DNA of 64,000 bases from an uncultured Centipeda sp. (GCA_905372865.1 CAJPQT010000002.1:54179-118178); one strand, 5' to 3'. Shown: positions 15,964-24,863, counted from the first letter of the stretch. Notes: generated by a model from the letters alone, not told the origin. Numbers and translations are program-made.

Positions 15964-17391
15964 TCAAGCTCTTTTCCAGCGTACGCCCGTCGTCGTATCC
16001 TCAAGCACAACCCCCGCCTCCTTGAGCCCGTCGCGAATCTTGTCCGCTACCGCCCAATTCTTTGCTGCGCGCGCCTCCTGTCGGATGCCGATGATGAGGT
16101 CCATCAGCGCATCTGTGAGGCCATCGTCGGCTGGCGCCTCCTCCTGCTCAAAGATGCCGATAATCGCCGCCATCGCATGATAGGCATCCGCCGCCCGCCC
16201 GAAGTTCGCCGCATCAAATGCAGCGCCGCGCTCCAGCTCCTGATGATAGCGGTTGATCTCCTTCGCGAGCCCAAACATCTGACTGATTGCAAGTGCTGTA
16301 TTGAAGTCGTCGTCCATCGCCGCGTCAAAGTCCCGCAGAAACGTCTCCGCCTGTGCCGCCAGTTCTGCCCCCGTGTCCGCCGTTCCCTCGCGCTGCGTGA
16401 GCTCCGCAACGACCGCGTTCGCTTTGCGCAGACGGTCGAGTGCCGTCTGTGCCTCACGCAGGCGCTCATCGCTGAAGTCAAGCGGACTGCGGTAGTGCGT
16501 CTGGAGGATGAAGAAACGGATGACCTCGCCTGGGAACTCCTTGAGGATATCCTTTACCGTAAAGAAGTTGTTCTTCGACTTCGACATCTTCTCGTTGTCG
16601 ATCGTGATGAATCCGTTGTGCAGCCAGTAACGCGCAAACTTCTCATCGCCGTCGATGCACGGCTCTGCCTGCGCGATCTCGTTCTCATGATGCGGGAAGA
16701 TGAGATCGCTGCCGCCGCCATGGAAGTCGAAGGCATCACCGAGATATTTTACGGACATCGCCGAGCACTCGATGTGCCAGCCGGGACGCCCCTTCCCCCA
16801 CGGACTCTTCCACGAGGGTTCACCGGGCTTTGCCGCCTTCCAGAGGGCGAAGTCCATCGGGTTCTCCTTCGTCTCGTTGACCTCAACGCGTGCCCCTGCC
16901 TCCATGTCTTCGAGGCTGCGTCCGCTGAGGCAACCGTACCGTGAGAAGGCCTCGACGCGGTAGTATACGTCGCCCGCCGCCGTCGCGTACGCATAGCCGC
17001 GTGCGATCAGCGTCTCGATCATGCGCAGGATGTCCTCCATCGTCTCGGAGACGCGCGGGAACACGTCGGCACGGCGCACATTGAGTGCATCCATCGCCTT
17101 GAAGTAGGCGGCGATATAGCGGTCGGAGATCTCCTTCCACGTCACGCCCTCACGGTTCGCAGCACCTATGATCTTATCATCCACATCCGTGAAGTTCTGG
17201 ATGTAGCGCACCGCGAAGCCCTTGCGTGCAAGAAAACGTCGAATGACATCCCATGTGACAAAGGGGCGCGCATTGCCGATGTGCGGATCGTTGTACGGGG
17301 TCACGCCGCAGCAGTAGATGCTGACTTCACCCGCACGCAGCGGATGGAATTCTTCTTTCTTTCGCGTCATTGTATTGTAAACGGTAAGCAT
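15964..17391 (-). CDS. cysS: Cysteinyl-tRNA synthetase
   Basis: A 475-residue class I aminoacyl-tRNA synthetase that charges tRNA-Cys. The HIGH motif reads HIGNARP near residue 38 and KMSKS is present as EKMSKSKNNF. Zinc ligands appear in YCCGVTPYN, and WHIECSAM and GGSDLIFPHHENEIAQ are typical CysRS segments. The ATG at 17391 follows GGAGAGG. Pairing with cysE directly upstream couples cysteine supply and use. No T-box leader is visible in front of cysE or cysS. Confidence 0.96.
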   Translation of the reverse strand: MLTVYNTMTRKKEEFHPLRAGEVSIYCCGVTPYNDPHIGNARPFVTWDVIRRFLARKGFAVRYIQNFTDVDDKIIGAANREGVTWKEISDRYIAAYFKAMDALNVRRADVFPRVSETMEDILRMIETLIARGYAYATAAGDVYYRVEAFSRYGCLSGRSLEDMEAGARVEVNETKENPMDFALWKAAKPGEPSWKSPWGKGRPGWHIECSAMSVKYLGDAFDFHGGGSDLIFPHHENEIAQAEPCIDGDEKFARYWLHNGFITIDNEKMSKSKNNFFTVKDILKEFPGEVIRFFILQTHYRSPLDFSDERLREAQTALDRLRKANAVVAELTQREGTADTGAELAAQAETFLRDFDAAMDDDFNTALAISQMFGLAKEINRYHQELERGAAFDAANFGRAADAYHAMAAIIGIFEQEEAPADDGLTDALMDLIIGIRQEARAAKNWAVADKIRDGLKEAGVVLEDTTTGVRWKRA

Positions 17392-17403
17392 GATACCTCT
17401 CCT

Positions 17404-18126
17404 CTATTTTTCTTTTTCCAGTTCGGAGAGACGGGCTTTCAGCGCCTCGATCTCCTGCCGCATCTGTTCAAGCATCTCCGCCTCGGGATCGGGCAGCATA
17501 TCGTGGTCGAGATCGACATCCAGCTCGCTTGCGAGCTCCTCTGCGCTCTCATCATATTCAAGAGAGAGTTCCCGCGCTCTGTGGAAATCCGCCTCCGTGC
17601 GGACGCGCTGTCCATTGACGACGACGATGCGTCCCGGGATACCGACCACCGTCGCGCGGGCAGGCACAGGACCAAGCACAACGGACCCCGCACCGATTTT
17701 CGCGTGATCGCCCACAGTAAAGGAACCGAGTACCTTTGCACCCGAGGCAACGACAACATTGTTGCCAAGCGTCGGATGACGCTTCCCCTTCTCCTTGCCC
17801 GTGCCGCCGAGTGTCACGCCCTGATAAAGCGTGACATTGCGGCCAATCTCTGCGGTCTCGCCGATGACAATGCCCGTGCCGTGATCGATGAAAAGCCCCT
17901 CACCGATCGTAGCACCGGGATGGATCTCGATCCCCGTCAGGAATCGCCCAAAGTTGGAAATCAGACGCGGGATGAGCACCCAGCCGCGCACGTAGAGTGC
18001 GTGCGCAATGCGATGCAGCCAGATGGCGTGCAGGCCGCCGTAACAGAGCAGCACCTCAATCGTGCTCCGTGCCGCAGGATCACGCTCAAAGATAACGCGG
18101 ATGTCACGTCTCAGCCTCGCAAACAT
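17404..18126 (-). CDS. cysE: Serine O-acetyltransferase
   Basis: A 240-residue cytosolic enzyme that acetylates serine, the first step of cysteine synthesis. The left-handed beta-helix hexapeptide repeats run from GIEIHPGATIGEGLFIDHG to GAGSVVLGPVP, with the catalytic DHGTGIVIGE segment. The start at 18126 (MFARLRRDIRVIFERDP) gives the usual family N-terminus and follows AGAGGAAG; an upstream in-frame ATG at 18183 would add 19 unlike residues. The C-terminal 50 residues are acidic and likely helical. Its promoter overlaps the terminator of the gene upstream. Confidence 0.93.
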   Translation of the reverse strand: MFARLRRDIRVIFERDPAARSTIEVLLCYGGLHAIWLHRIAHALYVRGWVLIPRLISNFGRFLTGIEIHPGATIGEGLFIDHGTGIVIGETAEIGRNVTLYQGVTLGGTGKEKGKRHPTLGNNVVVASGAKVLGSFTVGDHAKIGAGSVVLGPVPARATVVGIPGRIVVVNGQRVRTEADFHRARELSLEYDESAEELASELDVDLDHDMLPDPEAEMLEQMRQEIEALKARLSELEKEK

Positions 18127-18230
18127 AACAAGCAGCTTCCTCTCTCCCAAACGACATACATGCCGCAAAAGAAATGCGCCCACGCCTCTTCAGAGACGCC
18201 GACGCGCAGATCGCCTTTGATTTCTCCTTT

Positions 18231-18259
18231 ATTCTAGCAAAAAAACACCCGCTTGACAA
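18231..18259 (-). promoter_or_regulatory. Promoter of the cysE operon
   Basis: Minus-strand -35 TTGTCA (18254-18259), 17-bp spacer and -10 TAGAAT (18231-18236). The -35 lies in the loop of the comFB terminator hairpin and the spacer includes its 3' arm and T-run. Confidence 0.75.
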
Positions 18260-18278
18260 TGTTATCTGCGGGTGTTTT
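18238..18278 (-). terminator. Terminator after comFB
   Basis: An 11-bp stem (AAAACACCCGC with GCGGGTGTTTT, arms 18268-18278 and 18242-18252) with a 15-nt loop and a run of seven T on the minus strand. It lies 15 bases beyond the comFB stop. Confidence 0.85.
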
Positions 18279-18292
18279 CGCGTATATGGAAC

Positions 18293-18595
18293 TCAGCTTT
18301 CGCGCAGTCCCTCTTCATTGCGTCCATGATGCGGCTGTCCGCCGACAATCTGTACCGCGCGCATAACCTCGGTCAGGACCTCCACCTCGTATTGGAGCTC
18401 CATTCCCTTGGCGCGCTGCAGAACGGCTCCCTTGTGCGTGGAGACGTAGCGCGGCGGGAGATTGTTCAGTGCAATCATCATCATATCCGTACGGCACCGA
18501 TCACACATACATATATCCGGATACTGCGGTGCTACGCGATTCAGCATCATCTCCACAGCATCCTCCATGTAGTTTTTAAACGGCAGATGTGACAT
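18293..18595 (-). CDS. ComFB-family protein
   Basis: A 100-residue protein of the late-competence ComFB family. The core shows CMCDRCRTDMMMIALNNLPPRYV, with a paired-cysteine (CxxC) motif and the family NxLPPxY. In Bacillus comFB lies in the comF operon, but its exact role is unclear; ComFB-like domains have been reported as cyclic di-nucleotide receptors in other bacteria. I choose the ATG at 18595 over the GTG directly before it, since AAGGAG is 7 bases from the ATG. It follows the Hsp70-like gene by 27 bases on the same strand and is probably co-transcribed with it. No comFA or comFC is nearby. Confidence 0.82.
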   Translation of the reverse strand: MSHLPFKNYMEDAVEMMLNRVAPQYPDICMCDRCRTDMMMIALNNLPPRYVSTHKGAVLQRAKGMELQYEVEVLTEVMRAVQIVGGQPHHGRNEEGLRES

Positions 18596-18622
18596 CACGA
18601 CGCTCCTTTCCAGGGCAGTGAA

Positions 18623-21289
18623 TCAGCCCAGACGGACCGTGTAGATCATTCCCTTGTAGGTTTTCGCTGCAAGGCTCTTCTCCGAGGCGACCGTATACTC
18701 GATCGTGTTTGGCGACTTCTTGCGGATGTAGACACCCACCTCGTCGTCGTCATTCACATCATTCGCATCGATCATGCAGCGCACCATGCGCACCTCTGCC
18801 GCCTTCATATAGCCCTTCAGCGCGCGCGGCTCCTGTGTATAGTAAAGTTCGAACTCATCTTCGTCCGCATAGGTGAAATACGTCCATACGCCATAGTCAA
18901 CACGAGCATCGATATCCACCTTGAAGCAGCCGCGCTCGTTCAGGCTGCCGAGGAAGTACGGAAAGAGCAGCTCATCGCGCTCATCCACGTTCTTGTTGAT
19001 GATCTTGACATCCTTTCCGCCCTTGCGGCAGCGAAGGAGACCGAAAGCCACGCCGGTCTTTCCCGTACGCAGACGGTCAAACCCGTCGTGGAGGACCTTG
19101 CGCTCCTTCTCCTCATCCCCCATACCGAGCGGGAGATAGAGCAGGAAGGGCGCATCCTTGCGCGGCGCAGACGGTTTCACATTCGCCTCCGGCTTCTTTC
19201 CCGCAGCCTCCGCCTTCTCGGCAGGACGCTCGGAGGACAGCTGGTGCAGCACATTGATCTGGCGTGCAATGTATTCGTCGAAGAGCTTGCGCACCATCGG
19301 TGCCTTGCATGAGTTGCCCGCGAGGAAGATATGAATCTGCCGCACGCTGCGTCCTTTGAATGCCGCCGCCATCGCTTGGAAGAAGTTCTCGACACCGCGC
19401 CGAATCCGCTCCTCGAGCGTACGTTCAAGCTTTCGCACGTCAATGTGCAGACGGATCTCCGCGCGATTGCCCGCATTTCCTGTCTTCTCCGAGGAGAACA
19501 GGGTAATCTTCGTGTCGAAGCTGTCTCCCGCCGCGAACTCCTCATAGCCCTCACGGCGCTCCCAGAAGGGACGCAGCCGCTCCGCGAGAATCTTGTTGTT
19601 CAGATGCGATGCAGCATCGCGCGTCTCACGCACAAGCGCCTCCGCACCCGCGAACGTCTCGCTCTCGGGCGGCAGGGCAAATGTGATCTTGTGCTCGCGC
19701 ATCTCTGCGAGGTTGTCCTTGAACACCTCATACGCCAGCAGCTCGAGAATGTTCTCACCGCCGAGGTACATATCACTGCCGAAACCAAACTGCTCGATGA
19801 CAAATTTTCGACGGCCGTTCTCCGGCACGTATTCCACACCAAAGTCAAAGTCCGTCGTGCCGCCGCCAAAGTCAAAGACCCCGTAGGCGACCTCCTCCCC
19901 CACACGCTTCGGCTCAAGCCCGTACGCCTCGAGAGCACTGATCGCATAGGCCGCCGGCTCATTGGCACCGTCGTACACGCGGAAGCGACGCATCATCTCC
20001 GGATCGTCGAGGAGCGCCTTCGGCAGTGTCTTCCGAAGACCGCGCTCGAAGCTCATGCGGATATGCTCCCGTACGCTCTTCTCATAGCCCACGGGGAAGG
20101 ACAGGATGTAGTCGAGATAGATGTTGCGGTGCATATTGTTGATGTAAAGGCCGAGATAGTATGCGTAAATCTCGATTGGATCAAACCCGCCCGCATCCAG
20201 CGGCTGCGTCTCCGCATACGGTTTGACCTCCTGAATATAGCCGCGTCGATCCTTTAAGATCGGCGAATTCGCCGTATCGCGCGTCCAACGTTTGAGTTCG
20301 CTGAATACGGAGTAATAGACCGCAATGCCCTCTGTGGACTGTCGTTCAAAAATTGCATCTGCCGCTTGATGGGATGCCGTCACCTGTGCCCATTCCGTAT
20401 AGGGCCGTCCCTCACGCGCACGATAAAGCTGCTTGAACTTCTCGATGTCGATCAGCTCGATCGCCGTTGGGTTCTCATAGTCCTGAAGTGTCGGTTCGTT
20501 CCCATAGTCCCCCTTGCCGATGCGCAGGAGACGCGCCTCGCGGTCACGGCAGACCACAACGGTACTGCGCGTACCAAAGTCGATGGCACAGGTGCCGTTC
20601 ATGATGACATCCATCTGCGGCGGACGCGCCACGAGGAAATCCGTCGGCGGCAGACGCAGACAGACACTGTCCTCACGCCCATCCTCCGTCAGTTCCTCAT
20701 AGAGATCCCAGTGTCCGAGGCTCATATCCGTCAGCAGGCGATCCGCGTAGGGCTGGATGTTCGCTCGTACGTGGTCGGCATAGAGGAGCTGCTTCTTGAA
20801 CGGCTCAATGGAAAAGTCCAGCGCCACAGAGCCGGTGTTGATCGCCGTCTCAATCACACTCTGAATGTCAAAGGTCATCCCAAAGATCGTTTCCTTGAAG
20901 CGCCCCGCCACGACATCCTCAGCAAAGCGATCGTGATCAAAGAGGAGCTGATCCTCCTCAATGCGGATATAGGAGCGGATCTTCGGATACTCGGCAACAA
21001 GACGGCGCAGACGTTCCTCCTGTTCATGTGAGACATCCTCTGCGTTGAACTCGTCGGCAATCCATTTCAGAAAACTCTGTGCACCGCTTTTCTCCGTTGC
21101 GAGCGAAAACATGTACTTCTTGTTGACAATGGAGGCAGTTTCATCCTTGAGCTCCGCTATATCACGGCCAATCTGCTTTCCAAAGTGAAGCGAACTCTCA
21201 TAAAAAAATTCCCGAAACGCATTCTTCTTCAAGTGTAAGCTGCGCATGAGAACCGGACGAAGCGATGCCTGCACCTCTTTTCGCGCCAT
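18623..21289 (-). CDS. Large Hsp70/actin-like ATPase of unknown role
   Basis: An 888-residue protein with an actin/Hsp70 ATPase fold placed in the middle. Residues 1-230 are unlike DnaK. The ATPase phosphate-1 motif CAIDFGTRSTVVV is at about 234-246, the phosphate-2 motif YGVFDFGGGTTDFDFG at about 469-484, and the adenosine motif IHIFLAGNSCKAPMV near 660. No DnaK-type substrate-binding domain follows; the C-terminal 200 residues are a different, mixed-charge region ending YKGMIYTVRLG. A Lys/Glu/Ala-rich linker (about 690-720) separates the two. It is likely a cytoplasmic ATPase of the diverse Hsp70-like group. Its function and partners are unknown; ComFB follows it. Confidence 0.8.
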   Translation of the reverse strand: MARKEVQASLRPVLMRSLHLKKNAFREFFYESSLHFGKQIGRDIAELKDETASIVNKKYMFSLATEKSGAQSFLKWIADEFNAEDVSHEQEERLRRLVAEYPKIRSYIRIEEDQLLFDHDRFAEDVVAGRFKETIFGMTFDIQSVIETAINTGSVALDFSIEPFKKQLLYADHVRANIQPYADRLLTDMSLGHWDLYEELTEDGREDSVCLRLPPTDFLVARPPQMDVIMNGTCAIDFGTRSTVVVCRDREARLLRIGKGDYGNEPTLQDYENPTAIELIDIEKFKQLYRAREGRPYTEWAQVTASHQAADAIFERQSTEGIAVYYSVFSELKRWTRDTANSPILKDRRGYIQEVKPYAETQPLDAGGFDPIEIYAYYLGLYINNMHRNIYLDYILSFPVGYEKSVREHIRMSFERGLRKTLPKALLDDPEMMRRFRVYDGANEPAAYAISALEAYGLEPKRVGEEVAYGVFDFGGGTTDFDFGVEYVPENGRRKFVIEQFGFGSDMYLGGENILELLAYEVFKDNLAEMREHKITFALPPESETFAGAEALVRETRDAASHLNNKILAERLRPFWERREGYEEFAAGDSFDTKITLFSSEKTGNAGNRAEIRLHIDVRKLERTLEERIRRGVENFFQAMAAAFKGRSVRQIHIFLAGNSCKAPMVRKLFDEYIARQINVLHQLSSERPAEKAEAAGKKPEANVKPSAPRKDAPFLLYLPLGMGDEEKERKVLHDGFDRLRTGKTGVAFGLLRCRKGGKDVKIINKNVDERDELLFPYFLGSLNERGCFKVDIDARVDYGVWTYFTYADEDEFELYYTQEPRALKGYMKAAEVRMVRCMIDANDVNDDDEVGVYIRKKSPNTIEYTVASEKSLAAKTYKGMIYTVRLG

Positions 21290-21381
21290 TCATTCATCTC
21301 CTAACGAAAAAGCAATAATTCCCTACGATAAATATTCTTCACGGTCAATCAAAATCCTTTTTCATATTTTGCAAAGAAAAA

Positions 21382-21405
21382 GTCTCGCAGAAAAATCTAC
21401 GAGAC
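21382..21405 (-). terminator. Terminator after tRNA-Arg
   Basis: Minus-strand hairpin GTCTCG/CGAGAC with a 12-nt loop, followed by TTTTT. It lies 12 bases beyond the tRNA 3' end. Confidence 0.75.
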
Positions 21406-21417
21406 AATCATACAAAA

Positions 21418-21492
21418 TGGTGCGCTCGGCGGGAGTCGAACCCACGCTTTCAGCTCCGGAGGCTAACGTCCTATCCACTGGACTACGAGCGC
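21418..21492 (-). tRNA. tRNA-Arg (anticodon CCG)
   Basis: The minus strand folds as a tRNA: acceptor GCGCTCG pairs with CGAGCGC, the anticodon stem TTAGC/GCTGA closes a loop CTCCGGA (anticodon CCG, reads CGG), and the T-arm contains GGTTCGACTC. The CCA end is encoded (21418-21420). Confidence 0.95.
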
Positions 21493-21529
21493 GCTGCAAG
21501 ACACAATCCGCATTATATCCCAAAACGCA

Positions 21530-22228
21530 CTATTTGTCGAGAGGTTTTTCATCACGCGTCTCCGCCTCATGCGCCGTCTCCTCATGCGCGGGCGAAATGG
21601 GTGCGAAATAGCGGCGGATTGCACCGACCTCGTCACTGATAAAAAGCGCCACCGGCGACTCGCGCAGCAGAACGAGCTCCAACAGCCTCGCTTGTTCCGC
21701 AGGTTTTTTCTCCTTCATGGCCTGGGGATCGGCCGCAGCGCGCGTAAGTGTGATTGCCTTCTGCTCCGCCGCCGCATAGTCATTCGTTTTGCTCACAATG
21801 GCGGCAATCGGATCATAAACGCGATTTGAGAGCTCCGTCGGCGGTGCATTCTTGTCGATGCGCGTGCGCAGTTCCTGCGTATCGCGTTCGAGATCCAGGA
21901 GGCGGGCATAGGTGACTGCCAGCTCACTCTCCCCCGCCTTTGCATCCGCGATAATCTGATGGTACCGCGTCCAGTTGCGGTCCAGTTCCGCGATCTGCTT
22001 CTGATACGTCCCCCACCACGGTGTAAAGAACTCCTGATCGCGGGCGATGACCGAACGCTCCTCGGGAGTCAGCACAGGCGGCGGAGATTCATGGGGCAAG
22101 CTATGAACGACAATGCCGCCAAGTACAACAAGCAGCGTGACAAAGAGCAGAAAAGCGCGGTGCGGAAGATAGCGAAACAGGATGATGAACAGCAGGATAA
22201 CAAGAATCGTCAAAACGTAGATCAGCAT
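21530..22228 (-). CDS. Hypothetical membrane-anchored protein
   Basis: A 232-residue protein not recognised by name. Two hydrophobic helices lie at about residues 2-18 (LIYVLTILVILLFIILF) and 25-43, joined by a short RYLPHR turn, so the protein is anchored by its N-terminus. The remaining 190 residues are charged, rich in Glu, Ala and Arg, and look largely helical (LLDLERDTQELRTRID). The ATG at 22228 follows GGAGG; a longer frame upstream runs into the crp-like gene. It is 16 bases downstream of the Crp/Fnr regulator on the same strand and may share its message. Confidence 0.7.
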   Translation of the reverse strand: MLIYVLTILVILLFIILFRYLPHRAFLLFVTLLVVLGGIVVHSLPHESPPPVLTPEERSVIARDQEFFTPWWGTYQKQIAELDRNWTRYHQIIADAKAGESELAVTYARLLDLERDTQELRTRIDKNAPPTELSNRVYDPIAAIVSKTNDYAAAEQKAITLTRAAADPQAMKEKKPAEQARLLELVLLRESPVALFISDEVGAIRRYFAPISPAHEETAHEAETRDEKPLDK

Positions 22229-22244
22229 AGATTCCTCCGTGAAA

Positions 22245-22937
22245 TCAAACGCCTGCACGCTCCTGCAAGGCTGCACGGTTCAAGATGTGAATGCACCCCC
22301 GAGAAGTCTGCACCAGCCCCTCCTGACTGAACTCGCGAATGAGACGGCTGACCACCTCACGCGCCGTACCGAGATACTGGGCGGTCTCCTCATGGGTCAG
22401 GCGGATCTCATCCCCTGCTGTACGCGCGGACTCCGTGAGCAGGAATTTTGCAAGACGTCGCTCCGCAGAGGTGAAGAGCATCTGTTGGAACTTCCAGAGC
22501 ATTTCCGACAGGCGCACAACTGCATACTCATACGCACGCGCACGCACCGATATATTCGCATCGAGGATCCCGCGCACAGCCGCTGTATCCGAGATAAAAA
22601 GCACCGTGTCCTTCGCTGCCTCAATTGAGATATCACAGGGGATAGAGGTGAGAAATGAGGTGCACGCAAGGAGACCGATCTCCCCATCACGCAGCATGTA
22701 AAGCGTAAACGCGCGCCCTTCCTCGGAGAGGATGTAGACGCGCAGGGCGCCGGAGACGATATGCAGGATGCCCGCCTGTGCGAGCGAACCGCGATGAACG
22801 AACTCCCCTTTTGCACAGTGATGGAGGCGCGTATGCGAAATCAGATCCTCCCGCTGTGCCGCAGTCAGTTCCTTCCACAGCTCATATTGTTGGATGTAAT
22901 CCTGGAATTGAGTGCCGCCCAAAACATGCATCGTCAT
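22245..22937 (-). CDS. Crp/Fnr family transcriptional regulator
   Basis: A 230-residue regulator with an N-terminal cyclic-nucleotide-binding-like beta-barrel (AKGEFVHRGSLAQAGILHIVSGALRVY) and a C-terminal winged helix-turn-helix (LTHEETAQYLGTAREVVSRLIREF). No cysteine cluster for a [4Fe-4S] centre is visible at the N-terminus, so it is not a classical FNR; the ligand is unknown. The start at 22937 follows GGGGAGG. The longer open frame upstream is a shadow of the flavoprotein gene. The pair flavoprotein-Crp regulator suggests redox or oxidative-stress control (inference). Confidence 0.9.
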   Translation of the reverse strand: MTMHVLGGTQFQDYIQQYELWKELTAAQREDLISHTRLHHCAKGEFVHRGSLAQAGILHIVSGALRVYILSEEGRAFTLYMLRDGEIGLLACTSFLTSIPCDISIEAAKDTVLFISDTAAVRGILDANISVRARAYEYAVVRLSEMLWKFQQMLFTSAERRLAKFLLTESARTAGDEIRLTHEETAQYLGTAREVVSRLIREFSQEGLVQTSRGCIHILNRAALQERAGV

Positions 22938-22971
22938 ATTCCTCCCCTCTTTTTTCTTCTCTCTGTTCTCT

Positions 22972-23835
22972 TTACTGTTCTCGCAGATAGCGCACAGCCG
23001 AAAGCCCTGCCACAGCTCCCTCATAGACGGCCTTGACGATCTGCAGAAGCCCGCCCGTACAGTCTCCTGCGGCGTAGACCCCGGGGACATTGGTCTCCAT
23101 CTGTTCCCCAACGATGATCTTCCCGTCGCTGAGCAATACACCGAGTTTTCGTGCCAGTTCCGAACTGCCCGCCGTGCCGATTGCGATAAAGAGGCCGTCC
23201 ACATCCATCCGCGTGTCATCATCAAAGACAATCTGCCGCACGCGGCGCTCGCCCTCAATGCGCGCAATCCTACGCGTATGCACCGCAATTGAATCCGGAA
23301 TCTCGATCATCGGCTCTTCTCCATGAGTCAGAAGCACCAGCTGTGCCACATGCGGACGAAGGATCTCCGCCTCATGCAGGGCATAGTCCCCCGCACCGAT
23401 GACGGCAACTTTTTTCCCGCGGTAAAAGAATGCATCACAGACTGCACAGTAGCTGATGCCGCGCCCCTCAAACTCCGCGAGCCCCGCAATGGAGAGCGTT
23501 TTCCTTCGCGCACCTGCGGCCAGGATCACGGCATCGCATTCATACGTACGGCAGCTCCCCTCAATGCGAAAGGCGCGCCCATCATGCATCGGCAGAACCG
23601 CCATCACCTCATCCGTCTCGAAATGCACGCCAAGCCGCCGTGCCCCGTCGATGCCGTTGTGCGCGAGCTCTGCGCCGGAGATCGGCCTGCTGAGACCATA
23701 GTAGTTCTCGACAAGCTCAGCGGAAGCGAGTGCACCGCCCCCCTTCGAGATGACGGTCACCTCTGCACCTGCACGCCGTGCATAGAGTGCAGCGGAGATG
23801 CCCGCCGGACCGGAGCCAATGATGATCATGCGCAT
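22972..23835 (-). CDS. Thioredoxin reductase-like FAD/NAD(P)H oxidoreductase
   Basis: A 287-residue flavoprotein. The FAD-binding loop IIIGSGPAGISAALYARRAG is at the N-terminus, the redox-active disulfide CAVC at about residue 134, the NAD(P)H loop VAVIGAGDYALHEAE next, and the FAD-binding GVYAAGDCTGG near the C-terminus. This is the TrxB layout; at 287 residues it is a little short against the usual 305-320 and may act on an unusual thioredoxin or glutaredoxin partner. The start at 23835 follows AGGAG. It precedes the Crp/Fnr gene by 34 bases. Confidence 0.88.
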   Translation of the reverse strand: MRMIIIGSGPAGISAALYARRAGAEVTVISKGGGALASAELVENYYGLSRPISGAELAHNGIDGARRLGVHFETDEVMAVLPMHDGRAFRIEGSCRTYECDAVILAAGARRKTLSIAGLAEFEGRGISYCAVCDAFFYRGKKVAVIGAGDYALHEAEILRPHVAQLVLLTHGEEPMIEIPDSIAVHTRRIARIEGERRVRQIVFDDDTRMDVDGLFIAIGTAGSSELARKLGVLLSDGKIIVGEQMETNVPGVYAAGDCTGGLLQIVKAVYEGAVAGLSAVRYLREQ

Positions 23836-23857
23836 AGATTACTCCTACAGGCGATAT

Positions 23858-23888
23858 GAAAAAAGAGACGCACCTTTGACGTCTCTTT
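23858..23888 (-). terminator. Terminator after prs
   Basis: Minus-strand stem AAAGAGACG/CGTCTCTTT (arms 23880-23888 and 23862-23870) followed by TTTTTT. It lies between prs and the thioredoxin reductase-like gene. Confidence 0.85.
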
Positions 23889-23909
23889 CTCTGTCTGCGG
23901 TCAGTTTGC

Positions 23910-24863
23910 TCAGTGATGGTTAAAAAGCAAACTGACCGAACGATGGCTTTGGATCCGCACAATGACATCCGCAAGGGACTGTGCAAGAGAGAGTATGACG
24001 AGTTTATCAGACATCTTCTCGGGCAGCACCGGAATGGAGTCGGTAATGACGAGCTGATCGATGACAGACGCATTGAGGCGCTCGGTTGCAGGGTCACTGA
24101 GGATCGCGTGCGAGCATGCCGCAAGGATTCGTTTTGCTCCGCGCTCCTTGAGAGCCTTTGCCCCCTCGCAGAGCGAACCCGCCGTATCGACAATATCATC
24201 GATGAGGAGGGCGGTCTTGCCCTCGACCTCGCCGATGAGGTTCATGACCTCCGCACATCCGGGACACGGACGGCGCTTCTCAATGATGGCGATCGGCGCG
24301 TGAAGGAAATCCGCCATGATGCGCGCACGCGTGACGCCGCCGAGATCCGGCGAAACCACGACGAGATCCTCAATCCCCTGCTCGCGAAAATATCCGGCGA
24401 GTACGGGTGCAGCTGCGAGATGATCCACGGGAATATCAAAGAAGCCCTGAATCTGTCCCGCATGCAGATCAACGGTGACAACGCGCGTCACCCCTGCCGT
24501 CGTCATGAGATTCGCAACGAGCTTCGCCGAAATCGGCTCCCGCCCGCGCGTCTTGCGATCCTGACGCGCATAGGCATAGTACGGAACAACGGCCGTAATG
24601 CTGTGTGCAGATGCCCGTTTGCATGCATCTGTGAGAATCAGCAGCTCCATGAGGTTGTCGTTCACGGGGTAGCTGGTCGACTGAATGATGAAGATGTCCT
24701 TCCCGCGAATGCTCTCCTCGATCATTACCTGGATCTCACCATTGTTGAAATGCCCGACGAAAGCCTCACAAAGCGGGGTGCCGATACGTTCCGCAATGTC
24801 CTTTGCCAACTGGGGATTCGCGTTCCCCGTAAGGATGCATACGTTGTCGGTCGGAAAACTCAT
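23910..24863 (-). CDS. prs: Ribose-phosphate pyrophosphokinase
   Basis: A 317-residue enzyme that makes PRPP from ribose 5-phosphate and ATP, feeding purine, pyrimidine, NAD, His and Trp synthesis. Family motifs are ILTGNANPQLAKDIAERIG, the flexible-loop YYAYARQDRKTRGREPISAKLVANL, the metal-binding VDLHAGQIQGFFDIPVDHL and the PRPP loop LIDDIVDTAGS. The start at 24863 (MSFPTDN) follows AGGAGG; an upstream ATG would add 19 unrelated residues. It lies downstream of glmU with its own promoter in the gap. Confidence 0.95.
   Translation of the reverse strand: MSFPTDNVCILTGNANPQLAKDIAERIGTPLCEAFVGHFNNGEIQVMIEESIRGKDIFIIQSTSYPVNDNLMELLILTDACKRASAHSITAVVPYYAYARQDRKTRGREPISAKLVANLMTTAGVTRVVTVDLHAGQIQGFFDIPVDHLAAAPVLAGYFREQGIEDLVVVSPDLGGVTRARIMADFLHAPIAIIEKRRPCPGCAEVMNLIGEVEGKTALLIDDIVDTAGSLCEGAKALKERGAKRILAACSHAILSDPATERLNASVIDQLVITDSIPVLPEKMSDKLVILSLAQSLADVIVRIQSHRSVSLLFNHH

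Noticed and set aside
18127..18290. A T-box leader in front of cysE-cysS, as in Bacillus
   Set aside because: The gap is short, holds a terminator and a promoter, and lacks the T-box sequence and specifier loop.
22938..23288. N-terminal extension of the Crp/Fnr gene to 347 residues
   Set aside because: It is read from the opposite frame of the flavoprotein gene; the true start at 22937 has GGGGAGG.
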